From Acidobacteriota bacterium (lineage in GTDB: Bacteria > Acidobacteriota > Vicinamibacteria > Vicinamibacterales > CAVVIG01), in the NCBI GenBank assembly GCA_003222395.1, contig QHWB01000045.1, positions 138,099 to 202,098 of the forward strand: a stretch of DNA of 64,000 bases, written 5' to 3'. Made by a program: the position numbers and the translations under genes. The notes beneath the pieces were generated by a model that saw only the letters and a program-made list of their open reading frames with translations, did not search any database and was not told where the DNA came from. The first letter of the stretch is position 1; each line of letters opens with the position of its first letter. Below are positions 8,294 through 16,486 of the stretch, in pieces.

Positions 8294-10894
8294 TCACTCC
8301 CACGGCGGCGCGGCCAGCCAATCGAGCGGAGCGTCGCCGATCGGGGCGCCCGGAGGTGCGTCGGGTGCCGGCAGCGGAATCGGCCTTCCCGGATCGAGCG
8401 GACGTTCGAGGAACCGTTTGATGTCGGCGGCCACGAGCGACCGCTGTGCGGTGTCGGCTTCTGTTTTTCCGACGGCTCCCTTCAGCCGCGCCGCGAGCTT
8501 CGCCAGCTTCATCGACGCAATCGCGCGCACCTGACCGTTCGGCGACGCGGCGGCGAGCCACATCACGCGATCGATCAGCACGCGCTCCTCCGCGCGACGC
8601 ACCGCCGCCTCGTACGGCGTGGCCGTCGGCGCGTCGAACGTGGCGGCGGTGAGGCGATCGATGACGTCTTCGAGTCCCGGCGCCGCCGGATTGACCGCGT
8701 GCTGCGCGACGAGGCGCGACCCGCGATCGAGTTGGAGCACGAAACCGATTGTGACGTCCGACGCCACGGTCGCGGGACTGAGCGGATCGAACGTGTCGCC
8801 GGTAGTGCGCGGGAACAGCTCGCGGTGCATTCCCCACCCTGGCGGGCGCGGCGGAATGAGATCGAGGACCGGCTTGGGCACCGTCAGCTCCGACGGCCTC
8901 AACGTCATCGCGAGGGCGTCGAGCGCCTTCCGCTGATCGTCGACCGACACGCCTTTGGTCGGCGTACGCCGATCGCCGCGCATGCCGTAGATGTAGTCCT
9001 GCCCCGCGACCATCGACGCCGCCGACTCGACGGCGTAGCGGTGATACATGAAGATCGGGACGAGCGGCTCTTCGATTGTCGCCAGCGGCGCGCCTGGACG
9101 GATGGAATGCTCGCCCATGCGGTTGAGCGCGGCGCGCCGCACGTTCATCAAGCGGTACAGCTCGTCGGCCTGGTCGACGCCGTTCGACCATTGATCGACT
9201 TTCGGATTCGAATCGGTGTCCTGGTTCGTCATGTACCGCAGGTCCTGCGCCCACGCATCGTCGAGGATCCTCGTCAGCGCCGGTTTCTCGTCGCCGCCCG
9301 GCGGCAGCTGACGGTAGCCATAGTTGATCGTCACCTTGTCCCAGTCGCCGATGTGCTGCGGGTAGGCCTGCGACAGATCGATCGTCCCGTCCGCATTCAG
9401 CTTTTCGAGCGGATGCGGATAGTCCATCACCGAGATCCATCCCTTCTCGCTGTCGTAGTAATTGTGGCCGAGGCCGAGCGTGTGGCCGACCTCGTGCGCT
9501 GCGAGCTGACGGATTCGCTTCAACGCCGTTTCGTACAGCACGGCCGGGCGTTCCGATCCGTTCACGTACGGCGACAGCAGGCCTTCAAAAATGAGATAGT
9601 CCTGCCGGTCGCGAAGGGAGCCGAGCGTCACGGTCGCTTTGATGATCTCGCCGCTCCGCGGGTCGGCGATGGTGGCGCCCGAGCTCCAGCCGCGCGTCGA
9701 GCGGTGGACCCAGTTGATCATGTTGTAGCGGATGTCCATCGGATCCGCGTCGGCCGGCAGCAGGTCGACCTTGAACCCGTTTCGGAACCCCGCGGCTTCG
9801 AACGCCTGGTTCCACCAGCTCGCCCCTTCGAGCAGCGCTTTCTTCACGTCTTCCGGTGCGCCCGAATCGACCCAGTACTGAATCGGCTTCACCGGCTCGC
9901 TCATCGCGGCGCCGGGATCTTTTTTCTCGAGGCGGTGACGGCGGATGTAGCGCATCTGCATCGGCTCGCCGATCGGTACGCTGTAGTCGACGAACGTCAG
10001 TCCGCCGTAGCCTGCGCGCGGATCGTCGTAGCGCGGTTTGTAGTTGTCGTCCGGCAGCTCCACCAGCGAGACGTGCTCGCGCATCGTGACGGCCTCGGAC
10101 GTGGGCGTCACGCTGGCGATGGTTCCGGAGAACAGACCGTCGAATCCGCGTCCGCCCGCTCGCCCCGAGCCTGTCGAGGGGAGGCCGTCTCCGATCGGGG
10201 GCGGACCCTGAACCGGACCGCCGCCGCCACCGCCGCGGCCGCCGCCCGCTTCGTTGACGAAGGTAAGCGTCGTTTCGATCTCCGTGTTTTTCGGAAAGGC
10301 CTTGGTGCGCGGCAGGTAAAAAGCGCTGCGCGTGCGGTCCACGCGGTAGTTGCCGGGACGCAGCGCGTTGCCGGCGCCGTGCACGTCGCGCAGCAGGAAG
10401 TCGGTCGCATCGACGAGCACGTGGCCGTTGGATTCAGCGGCGGCGGTAAATCCCCAGAGCACCGACTTCGCAAACGAGTCTTCGACCGACTTGCGCTCGG
10501 CCGCGTTCGCGCTGCTCGATCGGAACGACTGATTCGGTTGAACCAGCAGAATCTTCGGTCCGATGCGCTGGAACATGACGACGCGCCCGCCGCCCGACTG
10601 TCCACGATCGAGCCCGATGTCGTTCGATCCGAGACCGGCCGCGAGGCCGGTTGAGAAGAGGAACTCATTGTCGAAGCGCGGGATCTCGAGCCACAGCGTA
10701 CCGGTCCGCTCGTCCCAGTAAACCGGGAAGTAGCCGTCGATCTTCTGCATACCCGCCGTCCGATCGGCGATCGATCCGCCGCCCTGCGCCTGCGCGCCGC
10801 CGCCGGTGGCGCCGCCGCGGCCCTGCGCATGAAAAATACCCGTCATGACGATGAGCAAAAGCACTGCGAGCGTGAGGGCAGAAACTCGTAACAT
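8294..10894 (-). CDS. Secreted zinc-dependent metalloprotease (DUF5117/DUF5118 type)
   Basis: An 866-residue exported protein with a signal peptide (MLRVSALTLAVLLLIVMTGIFHAQ). The N-terminal half matches the DUF5118/DUF5117 pattern (DRTAGMQKIDGYFPVYWDERTGTLWLEI; EFLFSTGLAAGLGSNDIGLDRG). The zinc site is AAHEVGHTLGLGHNYY near residue 460, a metzincin-type HExxHxxGxxH, followed by SVMDYPHP, a Met-turn-like motif. A DUF4953-like region and a helical C-terminus complete it. The family is common in Acidobacteriota and Bacteroidota, with unknown substrates. I chose ATG 10894 for its AGGAACC ribosome site and because the signal peptide starts there. Further upstream the frame only reads through a repeat. 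Confidence 0.9.
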   Translation of the reverse strand: MLRVSALTLAVLLLIVMTGIFHAQGRGGATGGGAQAQGGGSIADRTAGMQKIDGYFPVYWDERTGTLWLEIPRFDNEFLFSTGLAAGLGSNDIGLDRGQSGGGRVVMFQRIGPKILLVQPNQSFRSSSANAAERKSVEDSFAKSVLWGFTAAAESNGHVLVDATDFLLRDVHGAGNALRPGNYRVDRTRSAFYLPRTKAFPKNTEIETTLTFVNEAGGGRGGGGGGPVQGPPPIGDGLPSTGSGRAGGRGFDGLFSGTIASVTPTSEAVTMREHVSLVELPDDNYKPRYDDPRAGYGGLTFVDYSVPIGEPMQMRYIRRHRLEKKDPGAAMSEPVKPIQYWVDSGAPEDVKKALLEGASWWNQAFEAAGFRNGFKVDLLPADADPMDIRYNMINWVHRSTRGWSSGATIADPRSGEIIKATVTLGSLRDRQDYLIFEGLLSPYVNGSERPAVLYETALKRIRQLAAHEVGHTLGLGHNYYDSEKGWISVMDYPHPLEKLNADGTIDLSQAYPQHIGDWDKVTINYGYRQLPPGGDEKPALTRILDDAWAQDLRYMTNQDTDSNPKVDQWSNGVDQADELYRLMNVRRAALNRMGEHSIRPGAPLATIEEPLVPIFMYHRYAVESAASMVAGQDYIYGMRGDRRTPTKGVSVDDQRKALDALAMTLRPSELTVPKPVLDLIPPRPPGWGMHRELFPRTTGDTFDPLSPATVASDVTIGFVLQLDRGSRLVAQHAVNPAAPGLEDVIDRLTAATFDAPTATPYEAAVRRAEERVLIDRVMWLAAASPNGQVRAIASMKLAKLAARLKGAVGKTEADTAQRSLVAADIKRFLERPLDPGRPIPLPAPDAPPGAPIGDAPLDWLAAPPWE

Positions 10895-10951
10895 AGGTTC
10901 CTCGCTGAAGAGACGTGATTCTACAACCACGGCGACGTTCTGTTCTGGATA

Positions 10952-11005
10952 CGCCCGAGCGCTACGGCGCGAGGGCGTCAGCGAGCGGGGGTGGGGCCCC
11001 GCGAG
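10952..11005. repeat. GC-rich palindromic repeat, family 3, left copy
   Basis: The copy begins CGCCCGAGCGCTACGGCGCG, continues GAGGGCGTCAGCG and ends with the self-complementary GTGGGGCCCCGCG. An inverted copy lies at 11579-11625, so the two bracket the yfiT-like gene. Other copies are at 37892-37950, 61645-61700 and 61797-61830. Confidence 0.8.
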
Positions 11006-11015
11006 AGATAAGAAA

Positions 11016-11555
11016 ATGCCCGATCTTGAACAACTGAAGTATCCGGTGGGAAGGCTGCAGCGCGTGTCGACGCCGCTCGATCGCGCGACGCGGGCCGCGT
11101 GCCTCGACACGATCGAGCAGCTGCCGGCGCGCTTTCGATCGCTCGTCTCGGGACTGGACGACGCCGAGCTCGATACGCCGTACCGACCGGGAGGATGGAC
11201 AATCCGTCAGGTGGTCCATCACGTCCCCGACAGCCACATGAACGCGTACATCCGCGTCAAGCTCGCCGCGACCGAAGAGATGCCGACGGTGAAGACCTAT
11301 CACGAGGATCTCTGGGCCGAGTTGCCTGATGGCAAGTCAGGATCCATTCGGATGTCGCTCGATCTTCTCGACGCGCTCCACCGCCGCTGGATCGCCTTTC
11401 TTCGCGCGCTTTCCGAATCGGACTTACAGAAGGCATTCGCGCACGCCGATTGGGGCCGGGTGACCATCGACGAAGCGATCTCGATGTACGCGTGGCATTG
11501 CCGTCATCACACGGCCCACATCGAACAAGCTCTGGCGTCAGTCGGGCAGCCCTGA
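11016..11555 (+). CDS. YfiT/DinB-family putative metal-dependent hydrolase or thiol transferase
   Basis: A 179-residue protein. Residues 1-15 read MPDLEQLKYPVGRLQ, the usual opening of YfiT-family proteins. A four-helix DinB-like bundle follows, with the expected metal-binding histidines in QVVHHVPDSHMN (helix 2) and AWHCRHHTAHIEQAL (last helix). Family members include bacillithiol S-transferase BstA; the thiol used here is unknown. I chose ATG 11016; upstream codons are repeat sequence. Its stop codon lies inside a repeat (GCAGCCCTGAAGGGCTG), and the gene is flanked on both sides by inverted copies of the family 3 repeat. Confidence 0.85.
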   Translation: MPDLEQLKYPVGRLQRVSTPLDRATRAACLDTIEQLPARFRSLVSGLDDAELDTPYRPGGWTIRQVVHHVPDSHMNAYIRVKLAATEEMPTVKTYHEDLWAELPDGKSGSIRMSLDLLDALHRRWIAFLRALSESDLQKAFAHADWGRVTIDEAISMYAWHCRHHTAHIEQALASVGQP

Positions 11556-11625
11556 AGGGCTGTGCGACTTTTCTTGGTCGCGTGGGGCCCCGCGCTGACG
11601 CCCTCGCGCCGTGGCGCTCGGGCGC
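11544..11625. repeat. Family 2 palindrome followed by inverted family 3 copy
   Basis: Positions 11544-11568 contain GCAGCCCTGAAGGGCTG, a REP-like palindrome that supplies the TGA stop of the yfiT-like gene. Positions 11579-11625 are the reverse complement of the repeat at 10952-11005, with small changes. The GC-rich stem could also act as a transcription terminator. Confidence 0.8.
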
Positions 11626-11698
11626 TGGCCTTTACCTCTGCCGTTAACCTTCCGTCGGGAACGAAGACTGCATTTCGTTTCTCCGGACTGGAGGCTCT

Positions 11699-12151
11699 AT
11701 GCGCCCATTGTTCGTCCTCGGCCGCGCAATCTTCGGCGGATTCTTCCTCTATAACGGCATCAACCATCTCCTCCACGAGAAGATGATGAGTCAGTACGCC
11801 GCGGCAAAGGGCACGCCGGTGCCTGACGCGGCCGTGACGGCGAGCGGCGCGATGCTCATCGTCGGAGGTTTGAGTGTTCTGGCGGGCGTGAAACCGCGTC
11901 ACGGTCTCGCCGCCATCATCGGGTTCCTGATTCCGGTCTCGCTGCAGATGCATCGCTTCTGGGAAGAACAGGATCCCGAAAAGAAGATGACGGAAACCAT
12001 TCACTTCATGAAGAACATGGCGCTCGTCGGCGCCGCGCTCACGATGCTGCAGATCAACGAGCCATGGCCGGTCAGCATCGACGGCGCACGGAGGGACGAA
12101 GAAATGTTCGTCCGCCTCGGCGGTCGCGATTTGCGCGCGCTGCCGGCGTGA
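11699..12151 (+). CDS. DoxX-family membrane protein
   Basis: A 150-residue inner-membrane protein with four hydrophobic segments (about 5-22, 48-64, 70-84, 107-121). The family pattern is clear: RAIFGGFFLYNGINHLLH at the N-terminus, GAMLIVGGLSVLAGVKPR in the second helix and ETIHFMKNMALVGAALTM in the last. DoxX proteins are small quinone- or thiosulfate-associated membrane proteins of mostly undefined function. The gene lies upstream of the cytochrome oxidase cluster but is separated from it by a repeat element, so a shared operon is doubtful. A GGAGG ribosome site lies just upstream of ATG 11699. Confidence 0.85.
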   Translation: MRPLFVLGRAIFGGFFLYNGINHLLHEKMMSQYAAAKGTPVPDAAVTASGAMLIVGGLSVLAGVKPRHGLAAIIGFLIPVSLQMHRFWEEQDPEKKMTETIHFMKNMALVGAALTMLQINEPWPVSIDGARRDEEMFVRLGGRDLRALPA

Positions 12152-12152
12152 G

Positions 12153-12270
12153 GTCGCTCGGCTGAAAGCCTCGCGCTACGCACTTCAAATCTCGCGCTAT
12201 CGCACTTCAAATGCTGAAGGCCTCGCGCTACGCACTCCGGATCTGGAAGCGAGCCTTTCAGGCGAGCGTC
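12153..12270. repeat. REP/BIME-like element 1 with tandem core
   Basis: The left arm CGCTCGGCTGAAAGCC lies at about 12154-12169 and the inverted right arm GCGAGCCTTTCAGGCGAGCG at 12249-12268. Between the arms are three imperfect 21-22 bp units that begin CTCGCGCTA and end with CACTTCAAAT or CACTCCGGAT (12170-12242). The element fills the gap between doxX and the cytochrome oxidase operon. It matches the element at 16288-16464, placed in the opposite arm order on the other side of the operon. Confidence 0.85.
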
Positions 12271-12310
12271 GGTTGATGATGGCGAGCTTTATGCACCGGG
12301 TGCTGGCGCA

Positions 12311-12445
12311 ATGAACGACGAAACACAAGCCGTCGCCCGAGGATCAGCCACTCTCGTCTGGACGCTCATCGCGAGCTCGTTTGGCCTGGCGGCCGGCGTC
12401 GCGATCGCGCTCCTCATGGCGGCGGCGCTCCTCTGGGTTCCATGA
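12311..12445 (+). CDS. 44-residue single-pass membrane protein heading the cytochrome oxidase operon
   Basis: A short ORF of 44 codons: MNDETQAVARGSATLVWTLI, then a hydrophobic Ala/Gly/Leu-rich helix ending LLWVP. It has one membrane segment (about residues 15-42) with a cytoplasmic-style polar N-terminus. Its TGA overlaps the ATG of the subunit II gene (ATGA), so it is translationally coupled to the oxidase. Size, topology and position suggest a small accessory subunit of the heme-copper oxidase (inference; no family recognised). It is too short for routine ORF cut-offs. Confidence 0.65.
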   Translation: MNDETQAVARGSATLVWTLIASSFGLAAGVAIALLMAAALLWVP

Positions 12446-13380
12446 CGGCGTCTACCGTCCTCCAATCCATCCTCGATCCTGCGGGTCCGCAAGCGGCATA
12501 CATCAGCCGGCTCTGGTGGCTGATGCTCTGGGTCACCACCATCGTGTTCGTTCTCGTCCTCGGCTTTCTCGCAGCCGCGCTGCTCCGGCGTCGCCGCGCG
12601 ACCAGCGAACAGTCGCTGGCGCGCGCCGTCGTTGCCGCCGTCGGCGCCACCGTCGTCATTCTGTTCGGTCTGCTCATCGCAAGCGTGTGGACCGGCCGCG
12701 CGGTGGCCTCGCTTGGCGCGACGAGCGCGGTCACGATCGAGATCGTGGGACATCAGTTCTGGTGGGAGGTGCAGTTCGACGACGCCGATCCAAGCCGCAG
12801 GGTGACGACCGCGAACGAGCTGCACGTTCCGGTCGGACGTCCGGTCGTGTTGAAGGTGACGTCGCGCGACGTGATTCACAGCTTCTGGGCGCCCAACCTG
12901 CACGGCAAACGCGATCTGATTCCCGGCTACACGACGGCGATCTGGATCCAGGCCGATCGACCCGCGGTGTATCGCGCGCAGTGCGCTGAATTCTGCGGCA
13001 AGCAACACGCTCACATGGCCCTCGACGTCGTAGCAGAGACGGAAGCGCAGTTCGAACGATGGCTGGACGCGCAACGGAAACCGGCGGCGGAGCCGGCCAA
13101 CGAGAGCGAGGCGCGCGGCCGCGACGCGTTCATGCGGCGGCAGTGCGTGCTGTGCCACTCGATTCGGGGCACGTTGGCGCGGGGACTTGTCGGCCCCGAT
13201 CTCACGCATCTCGCCTCGCGAGGGAAGCTCGCGGCCGGCACGCTGCCGAACACTCGAGGGCATCTCGGCGGCTGGATCATGAACTCTCAGGAGATCAAGC
13301 CCGGCAATCTGATGCCGCCGAACCTCATGACCTCCGACGAACTGCAGTCTTTGCTCACCTATCTGGAGATTCTGAAGTGA
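12442..13380 (+). CDS. coxB: Cytochrome c oxidase subunit II with fused cytochrome c domain
   Basis: A 312-residue caa3-type subunit II. Two membrane helices (about 24-48 and 61-80) are followed by the periplasmic CuA cupredoxin domain: GHQFWWEVQF, DVIHSFWAPNLHGKRDLIPG with the first CuA His, and CAEFCGKQHAHM with the two Cys, the Glu backbone ligand, the second His and Met. A C-terminal cytochrome c module carries CVLCH near residue 234 and a likely Met ligand in NLMPP. It takes electrons from soluble cytochrome c or a membrane donor and passes them to subunit I. It is coupled to both neighbours by ATGA and GTGA overlaps. Confidence 0.95.
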   Translation: MTASTVLQSILDPAGPQAAYISRLWWLMLWVTTIVFVLVLGFLAAALLRRRRATSEQSLARAVVAAVGATVVILFGLLIASVWTGRAVASLGATSAVTIEIVGHQFWWEVQFDDADPSRRVTTANELHVPVGRPVVLKVTSRDVIHSFWAPNLHGKRDLIPGYTTAIWIQADRPAVYRAQCAEFCGKQHAHMALDVVAETEAQFERWLDAQRKPAAEPANESEARGRDAFMRRQCVLCHSIRGTLARGLVGPDLTHLASRGKLAAGTLPNTRGHLGGWIMNSQEIKPGNLMPPNLMTSDELQSLLTYLEILK

Positions 13381-15332
13381 ACAGCGAGCGCGAGCTGCCG
13401 CCGGTTCTGGTCGACGAAGCGCAGCTTGAACGAACGTGGGCCGATGAACCGGGGTTAGCGGGCTGGCTGACGTCGGTGGACCACAAGTCGATCGGCATCC
13501 GCTACATCGCGACGGCGTTCGTGTTCTTCCTCGGCGGCGGCGTTCTGGCGCTGCTGATGCGGATTCAGCTCGCGCGGCCCGACAACGCGTTCCTCGGCCC
13601 CGATTTGTACAACCAGATTTTCTCGACGCACGGGTCGAACATGATGTTTCTGTTCGCCGTGCCGATCCTGCAGGGGCTCGGGATCTATTTCGTACCGCTG
13701 ATGGTCGGCGCGCGGGCGATCGCCTTCCCTCGACTCGTGGCGTACAGCTACTGGTTGTACCTCGCCGGCGGCATCTTCCTCTGGGTGTCGTTCCTGGTGA
13801 ACGTCGGACCCGATGTCGGCTGGTTTGCGTACGCGCCGCTGTCGGAGACGCTCTACACCGCGTCGAAGCGGCCCGACGTGTGGGCGCAGATGATCACGTT
13901 CACCGAGGTCGCGTCGCTTGCGGTTGCGGTGTCGATTGTGACGACCGCGTTCAAGATGCGCGCGCCGGGGATGTCGCTGAACCGCATGCCGATCTTCGTG
14001 TGGGCGCAGGTCGTGACATCGTTCATGGTCATGTTCGCCATGCCGGCCGTGATGATGGCGAGCACGGCGCTCATTCTCGATCGCCTCGTGAACACGCATT
14101 TCTTCGACGTCGAGCGCGGCGGCGACGCGCTGCTCTGGCAGCACCTGTTCTGGTTCTTCGGGCACCCGGAGGTGTACATCATCTTCATTCCCGGCACCGG
14201 TCTGGTGTCGACGCTGGTGACGACGTTCTCCCGGCGTCCGATGTTCGGCTACCTGGCGGTCGTGCTGTCGCTGGTGGCGACGGCATTCATCGGCTTCGGA
14301 CTGTGGGTCCATCACATGTTCGCGACGGGGCTGCCGCAGCTCGGCGAGAGCTTCTTCACGGCCGCGAGCATCATGATCGCGATTCCAACCGGCGCGCAGT
14401 TCTTCTGCTGGATCGCCACCATGTGGAGCGGACGGCTGTCGTTCAAGACGCCGTTCGTCTGGATGCTCGGGTTCTTCGTCGTGTTCCTGATCGGCGGTCT
14501 GTCGGGCGTGATGGTGGCCGCGGTGCCGCTGGACATTCAGGTGCACGACACCTATTTCGTCGTCGCGCACCTGCACTATGTGCTGATCGGCGGCGCGGTG
14601 TTTCCGCTCTTCGCCGCGTTCTACTACTGGTTTCCCAAGATCACCGGTCGCATGCTGAGCGAGCCGCTCGGGATGGCGAGCTTCGGGCTGTTCTTCGCCG
14701 GCTTCAACGTGGTGTTCTTCCCGATGCACGTCCTCGGCCTGCACGGGATGCCGCGGCGGATTTATACGTACCTGCCGGAAACCGGATGGGGATCGCTGAA
14801 CCTGCTGGCGACGGCCGGCGTCGTGCTGATGACGTTCGGCGTCCTCGTGTTCATCGCCGACGCGCTTCGCGCGTGGCGCGCTGGCGTCATCGCCGCCGAC
14901 AACCCGTGGGAGGCAGGGACGCTCGAGTGGGCGACAAGCTCGCCGCCGCCGAACAGCAACTTCGTGCACCTCCCGACCGTTGCCGGACGCGATCCGATTT
15001 GGGACAACCCACCCGATCAGCCGGTCGTCGTCGGTTTGCGCAGCGACAAGCGTGACGTGCTGGTCACGCACGTGCTCGACGCCGAGCCGGATCACCGCAC
15101 GATCTTTCCGGAGCCGTCCCAGTGGCCGCTCCTCACGGCGCTGGCGACGACCGCGCTGTTCATCGGGTCGATTTTCACGCCACGCGCCGTGCCGTACGGC
15201 GCCGTGCCGCTGTTCGTCACGATGACCGGTTGGTTCTGGCCGAAGGAGGCGGGCGAGACCGGCACGCAACAGTGGCCGATCGAGCATCGGACGCTGCCGC
15301 GGCCGAATGAGGAGCCGGGGAAGGCGGCATGA
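13377..15332 (+). CDS. ctaD: Cytochrome c oxidase subunit I (aa3/caa3 type)
   Basis: A 651-residue heme-copper oxidase core with 12 or more membrane helices. The heme a and heme a3/CuB ligands are visible: THGSNMMFLFAVP (His near 85), FGHPEVYIIFIPG (CuB His and the cross-linked Tyr near 262-266), WVHHMFATG (two CuB His near 311) and VAHLHYVLIGG (hemes a3 and a, near 398-400). The Glu in GHPEV marks a type A1 oxidase. A C-terminal extension carries a further helix pair. I chose GTG 13377, which overlaps the subunit II stop and gives VNSERELPPVLVDE. The next gene starts inside its stop (ATGA). Confidence 0.95.
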   Translation: MNSERELPPVLVDEAQLERTWADEPGLAGWLTSVDHKSIGIRYIATAFVFFLGGGVLALLMRIQLARPDNAFLGPDLYNQIFSTHGSNMMFLFAVPILQGLGIYFVPLMVGARAIAFPRLVAYSYWLYLAGGIFLWVSFLVNVGPDVGWFAYAPLSETLYTASKRPDVWAQMITFTEVASLAVAVSIVTTAFKMRAPGMSLNRMPIFVWAQVVTSFMVMFAMPAVMMASTALILDRLVNTHFFDVERGGDALLWQHLFWFFGHPEVYIIFIPGTGLVSTLVTTFSRRPMFGYLAVVLSLVATAFIGFGLWVHHMFATGLPQLGESFFTAASIMIAIPTGAQFFCWIATMWSGRLSFKTPFVWMLGFFVVFLIGGLSGVMVAAVPLDIQVHDTYFVVAHLHYVLIGGAVFPLFAAFYYWFPKITGRMLSEPLGMASFGLFFAGFNVVFFPMHVLGLHGMPRRIYTYLPETGWGSLNLLATAGVVLMTFGVLVFIADALRAWRAGVIAADNPWEAGTLEWATSSPPPNSNFVHLPTVAGRDPIWDNPPDQPVVVGLRSDKRDVLVTHVLDAEPDHRTIFPEPSQWPLLTALATTALFIGSIFTPRAVPYGAVPLFVTMTGWFWPKEAGETGTQQWPIEHRTLPRPNEEPGKAA

Positions 15333-15949
15333 CGGATCGACACGCCGGCGCGCGCGTCCTCGATGTGTCGACGCTGGCGCCGGGCGGGTTCGGCTACCGC
15401 AGCCTGATGTGGTGGGGCACGCTCGGGCTCGTCCTGATCGAGAGCACGATGTTCGCGCTCGTGATCGGCACCTATTTCTACCTGCGGACGCGCAATTCGT
15501 ACTGGCCGCCGCAGAACATCGCGCCGCCGGACCTCAGGTGGGGCACGCTGAACCTCGTCGTCATGCTCGCGAGCGGCGTGCCCAACGAATTGGCGAAGAA
15601 GGCGGCGGGACGGATCGACTTGCGCCGTGTGCGGCTGTGGCTCGTCGTCTGCCTGCTGTTCGGTGTGGCGTTCAACACGATCCGCGCGCTGGAGTTCACG
15701 ACGCTGAACGTCACGTTCAGCAACGACGCGTATGGATCGATCGTGTGGCTGCTGCTCGGCCTGCACACGACGCATATCGCAACCGACGTCGTCGACACCG
15801 GCGTCCTGACGGCGCTGATGTTCATCGGTCCGGTCGAAGAGCAGCGGTTCGTCGACGTCGAAGAGAACGCCGTCTACTGGTATTTCGTCGTGTTGACGTG
15901 GCTGCCGATCTACGGAGTGATCTATTGGGCGCCCAGGATCATCTCGTAA
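15329..15949 (+). CDS. ctaE: Cytochrome c oxidase subunit III
   Basis: A 206-residue membrane protein with five hydrophobic segments, the shorter bacterial form of subunit III. Typical features are WWGTLGLVLIESTMFALVIGTYFYLR in the first helix, WLLLGLHTTHIATDV in the middle and ENAVYWYFVVLTWLPIYGVIYW in the last, which corresponds to the W-x-VD-x-VW helix of the family. It stabilises subunit I and its proton channels. It begins at an ATG overlapping the subunit I stop and is followed directly by a small membrane protein gene. Confidence 0.92.
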   Translation: MTDRHAGARVLDVSTLAPGGFGYRSLMWWGTLGLVLIESTMFALVIGTYFYLRTRNSYWPPQNIAPPDLRWGTLNLVVMLASGVPNELAKKAAGRIDLRRVRLWLVVCLLFGVAFNTIRALEFTTLNVTFSNDAYGSIVWLLLGLHTTHIATDVVDTGVLTALMFIGPVEEQRFVDVEENAVYWYFVVLTWLPIYGVIYWAPRIIS

Positions 15950-15963
15950 AGGAGTGGAGCGGC

Positions 15964-16275
15964 GTGCTCGTGCCGGCGGTCGCGTGGGCGGCCGATCTCG
16001 GCGTCAGCTACGCGGTCGTGAAGTGGACGTGCAATCACAACGGTGCGCTGCTGCTGTACGCGATCACGTTGTGTGCGCTCGTGATGATCGCGGTCGGCGC
16101 GCTGGCGGCGATACGCACGCTCGCGCTCGTTCCCGCCAGCGTTCCGAGCGACGAGGGGCACGGCGGACGAGTCCGCTTCATGGGGATGCTCGGCCTGCTG
16201 TCGAGCGCGCTGTTCGCCACGCTCGTCATCGCGACGGCCATCCCGCAGTTCGCATTGAGACATGTGTGCTGGTAG
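15964..16275 (+). CDS. Small membrane protein, last gene of the oxidase operon
   Basis: A 103-residue protein with three hydrophobic segments: LVPAVAWAADLGVSYAVVKW, GALLLYAITLCALVMIAVGALAAI and MLGLLSSALFATLVIATAIPQF. I favour GTG 15964 because AAAGGAG lies nine bases before it. TTG 15925 would give a 116-residue version overlapping the subunit III gene. Small three-helix proteins at this position are often annotated as accessory or assembly subunits, but I do not recognise the family. The REP-like element at 16288 follows 12 bases after the stop. Confidence 0.75.
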   Translation: MLVPAVAWAADLGVSYAVVKWTCNHNGALLLYAITLCALVMIAVGALAAIRTLALVPASVPSDEGHGGRVRFMGMLGLLSSALFATLVIATAIPQFALRHVCW

Positions 16276-16287
16276 GAGGGAGACGAC

Positions 16288-16464
16288 GCTCGCCTGAAAG
16301 GCTCGCGCTACGGCGCTGCGCGATTCTTCGCGAACGTAGCGCTGGGCGATTGTTCGAGAGTGTAGCGCTGCGCGATTGTTCGAGAATGTAGCGCGGCGCG
16401 ATTGTTCGAGAATGTAGCGCGGCGCGACTCTTCGCCGGTGTAGCGCGAGGCTTTCAGCCGAGCG
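16288..16464. repeat. REP/BIME-like element 2 with five 26-bp tandem units
   Basis: The outer arm CGCTCGCCTGAAAGGCTCGC lies at 16288 on and its inverted counterpart GCGAGGCTTTCAGCCGAGCG ends at 16464. The arms match except for C/G swaps that keep a small internal stem in each. Between them are five consecutive units of exactly 26 bp (16320, 16346, 16372, 16398 and 16424), each starting GCGAtTsTTCG and ending in GTAGCGCkgs. The element separates the oxidase operon from ctaG. Confidence 0.9.
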
Positions 16465-16486
16465 ATCGTCAGCGCGTGAGTGAACA

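Noticed and set aside
8699..10654. A 651-codon frame opposite the metalloprotease gene
   Set aside because: Composition is typical of an antisense shadow, with no start context or family motif; the opposite strand has an unambiguous zinc protease.
10952..11625. The bracketed yfiT-like gene considered as an insertion sequence
   Set aside because: The enclosed gene is a DinB-type enzyme, not a transposase, and no target-site duplication could be found.
16320..16449. Five 26-bp units considered as a CRISPR array or tRNA-like cluster
   Set aside because: Units are directly adjacent with no unique spacers, and they do not fold as tRNA.
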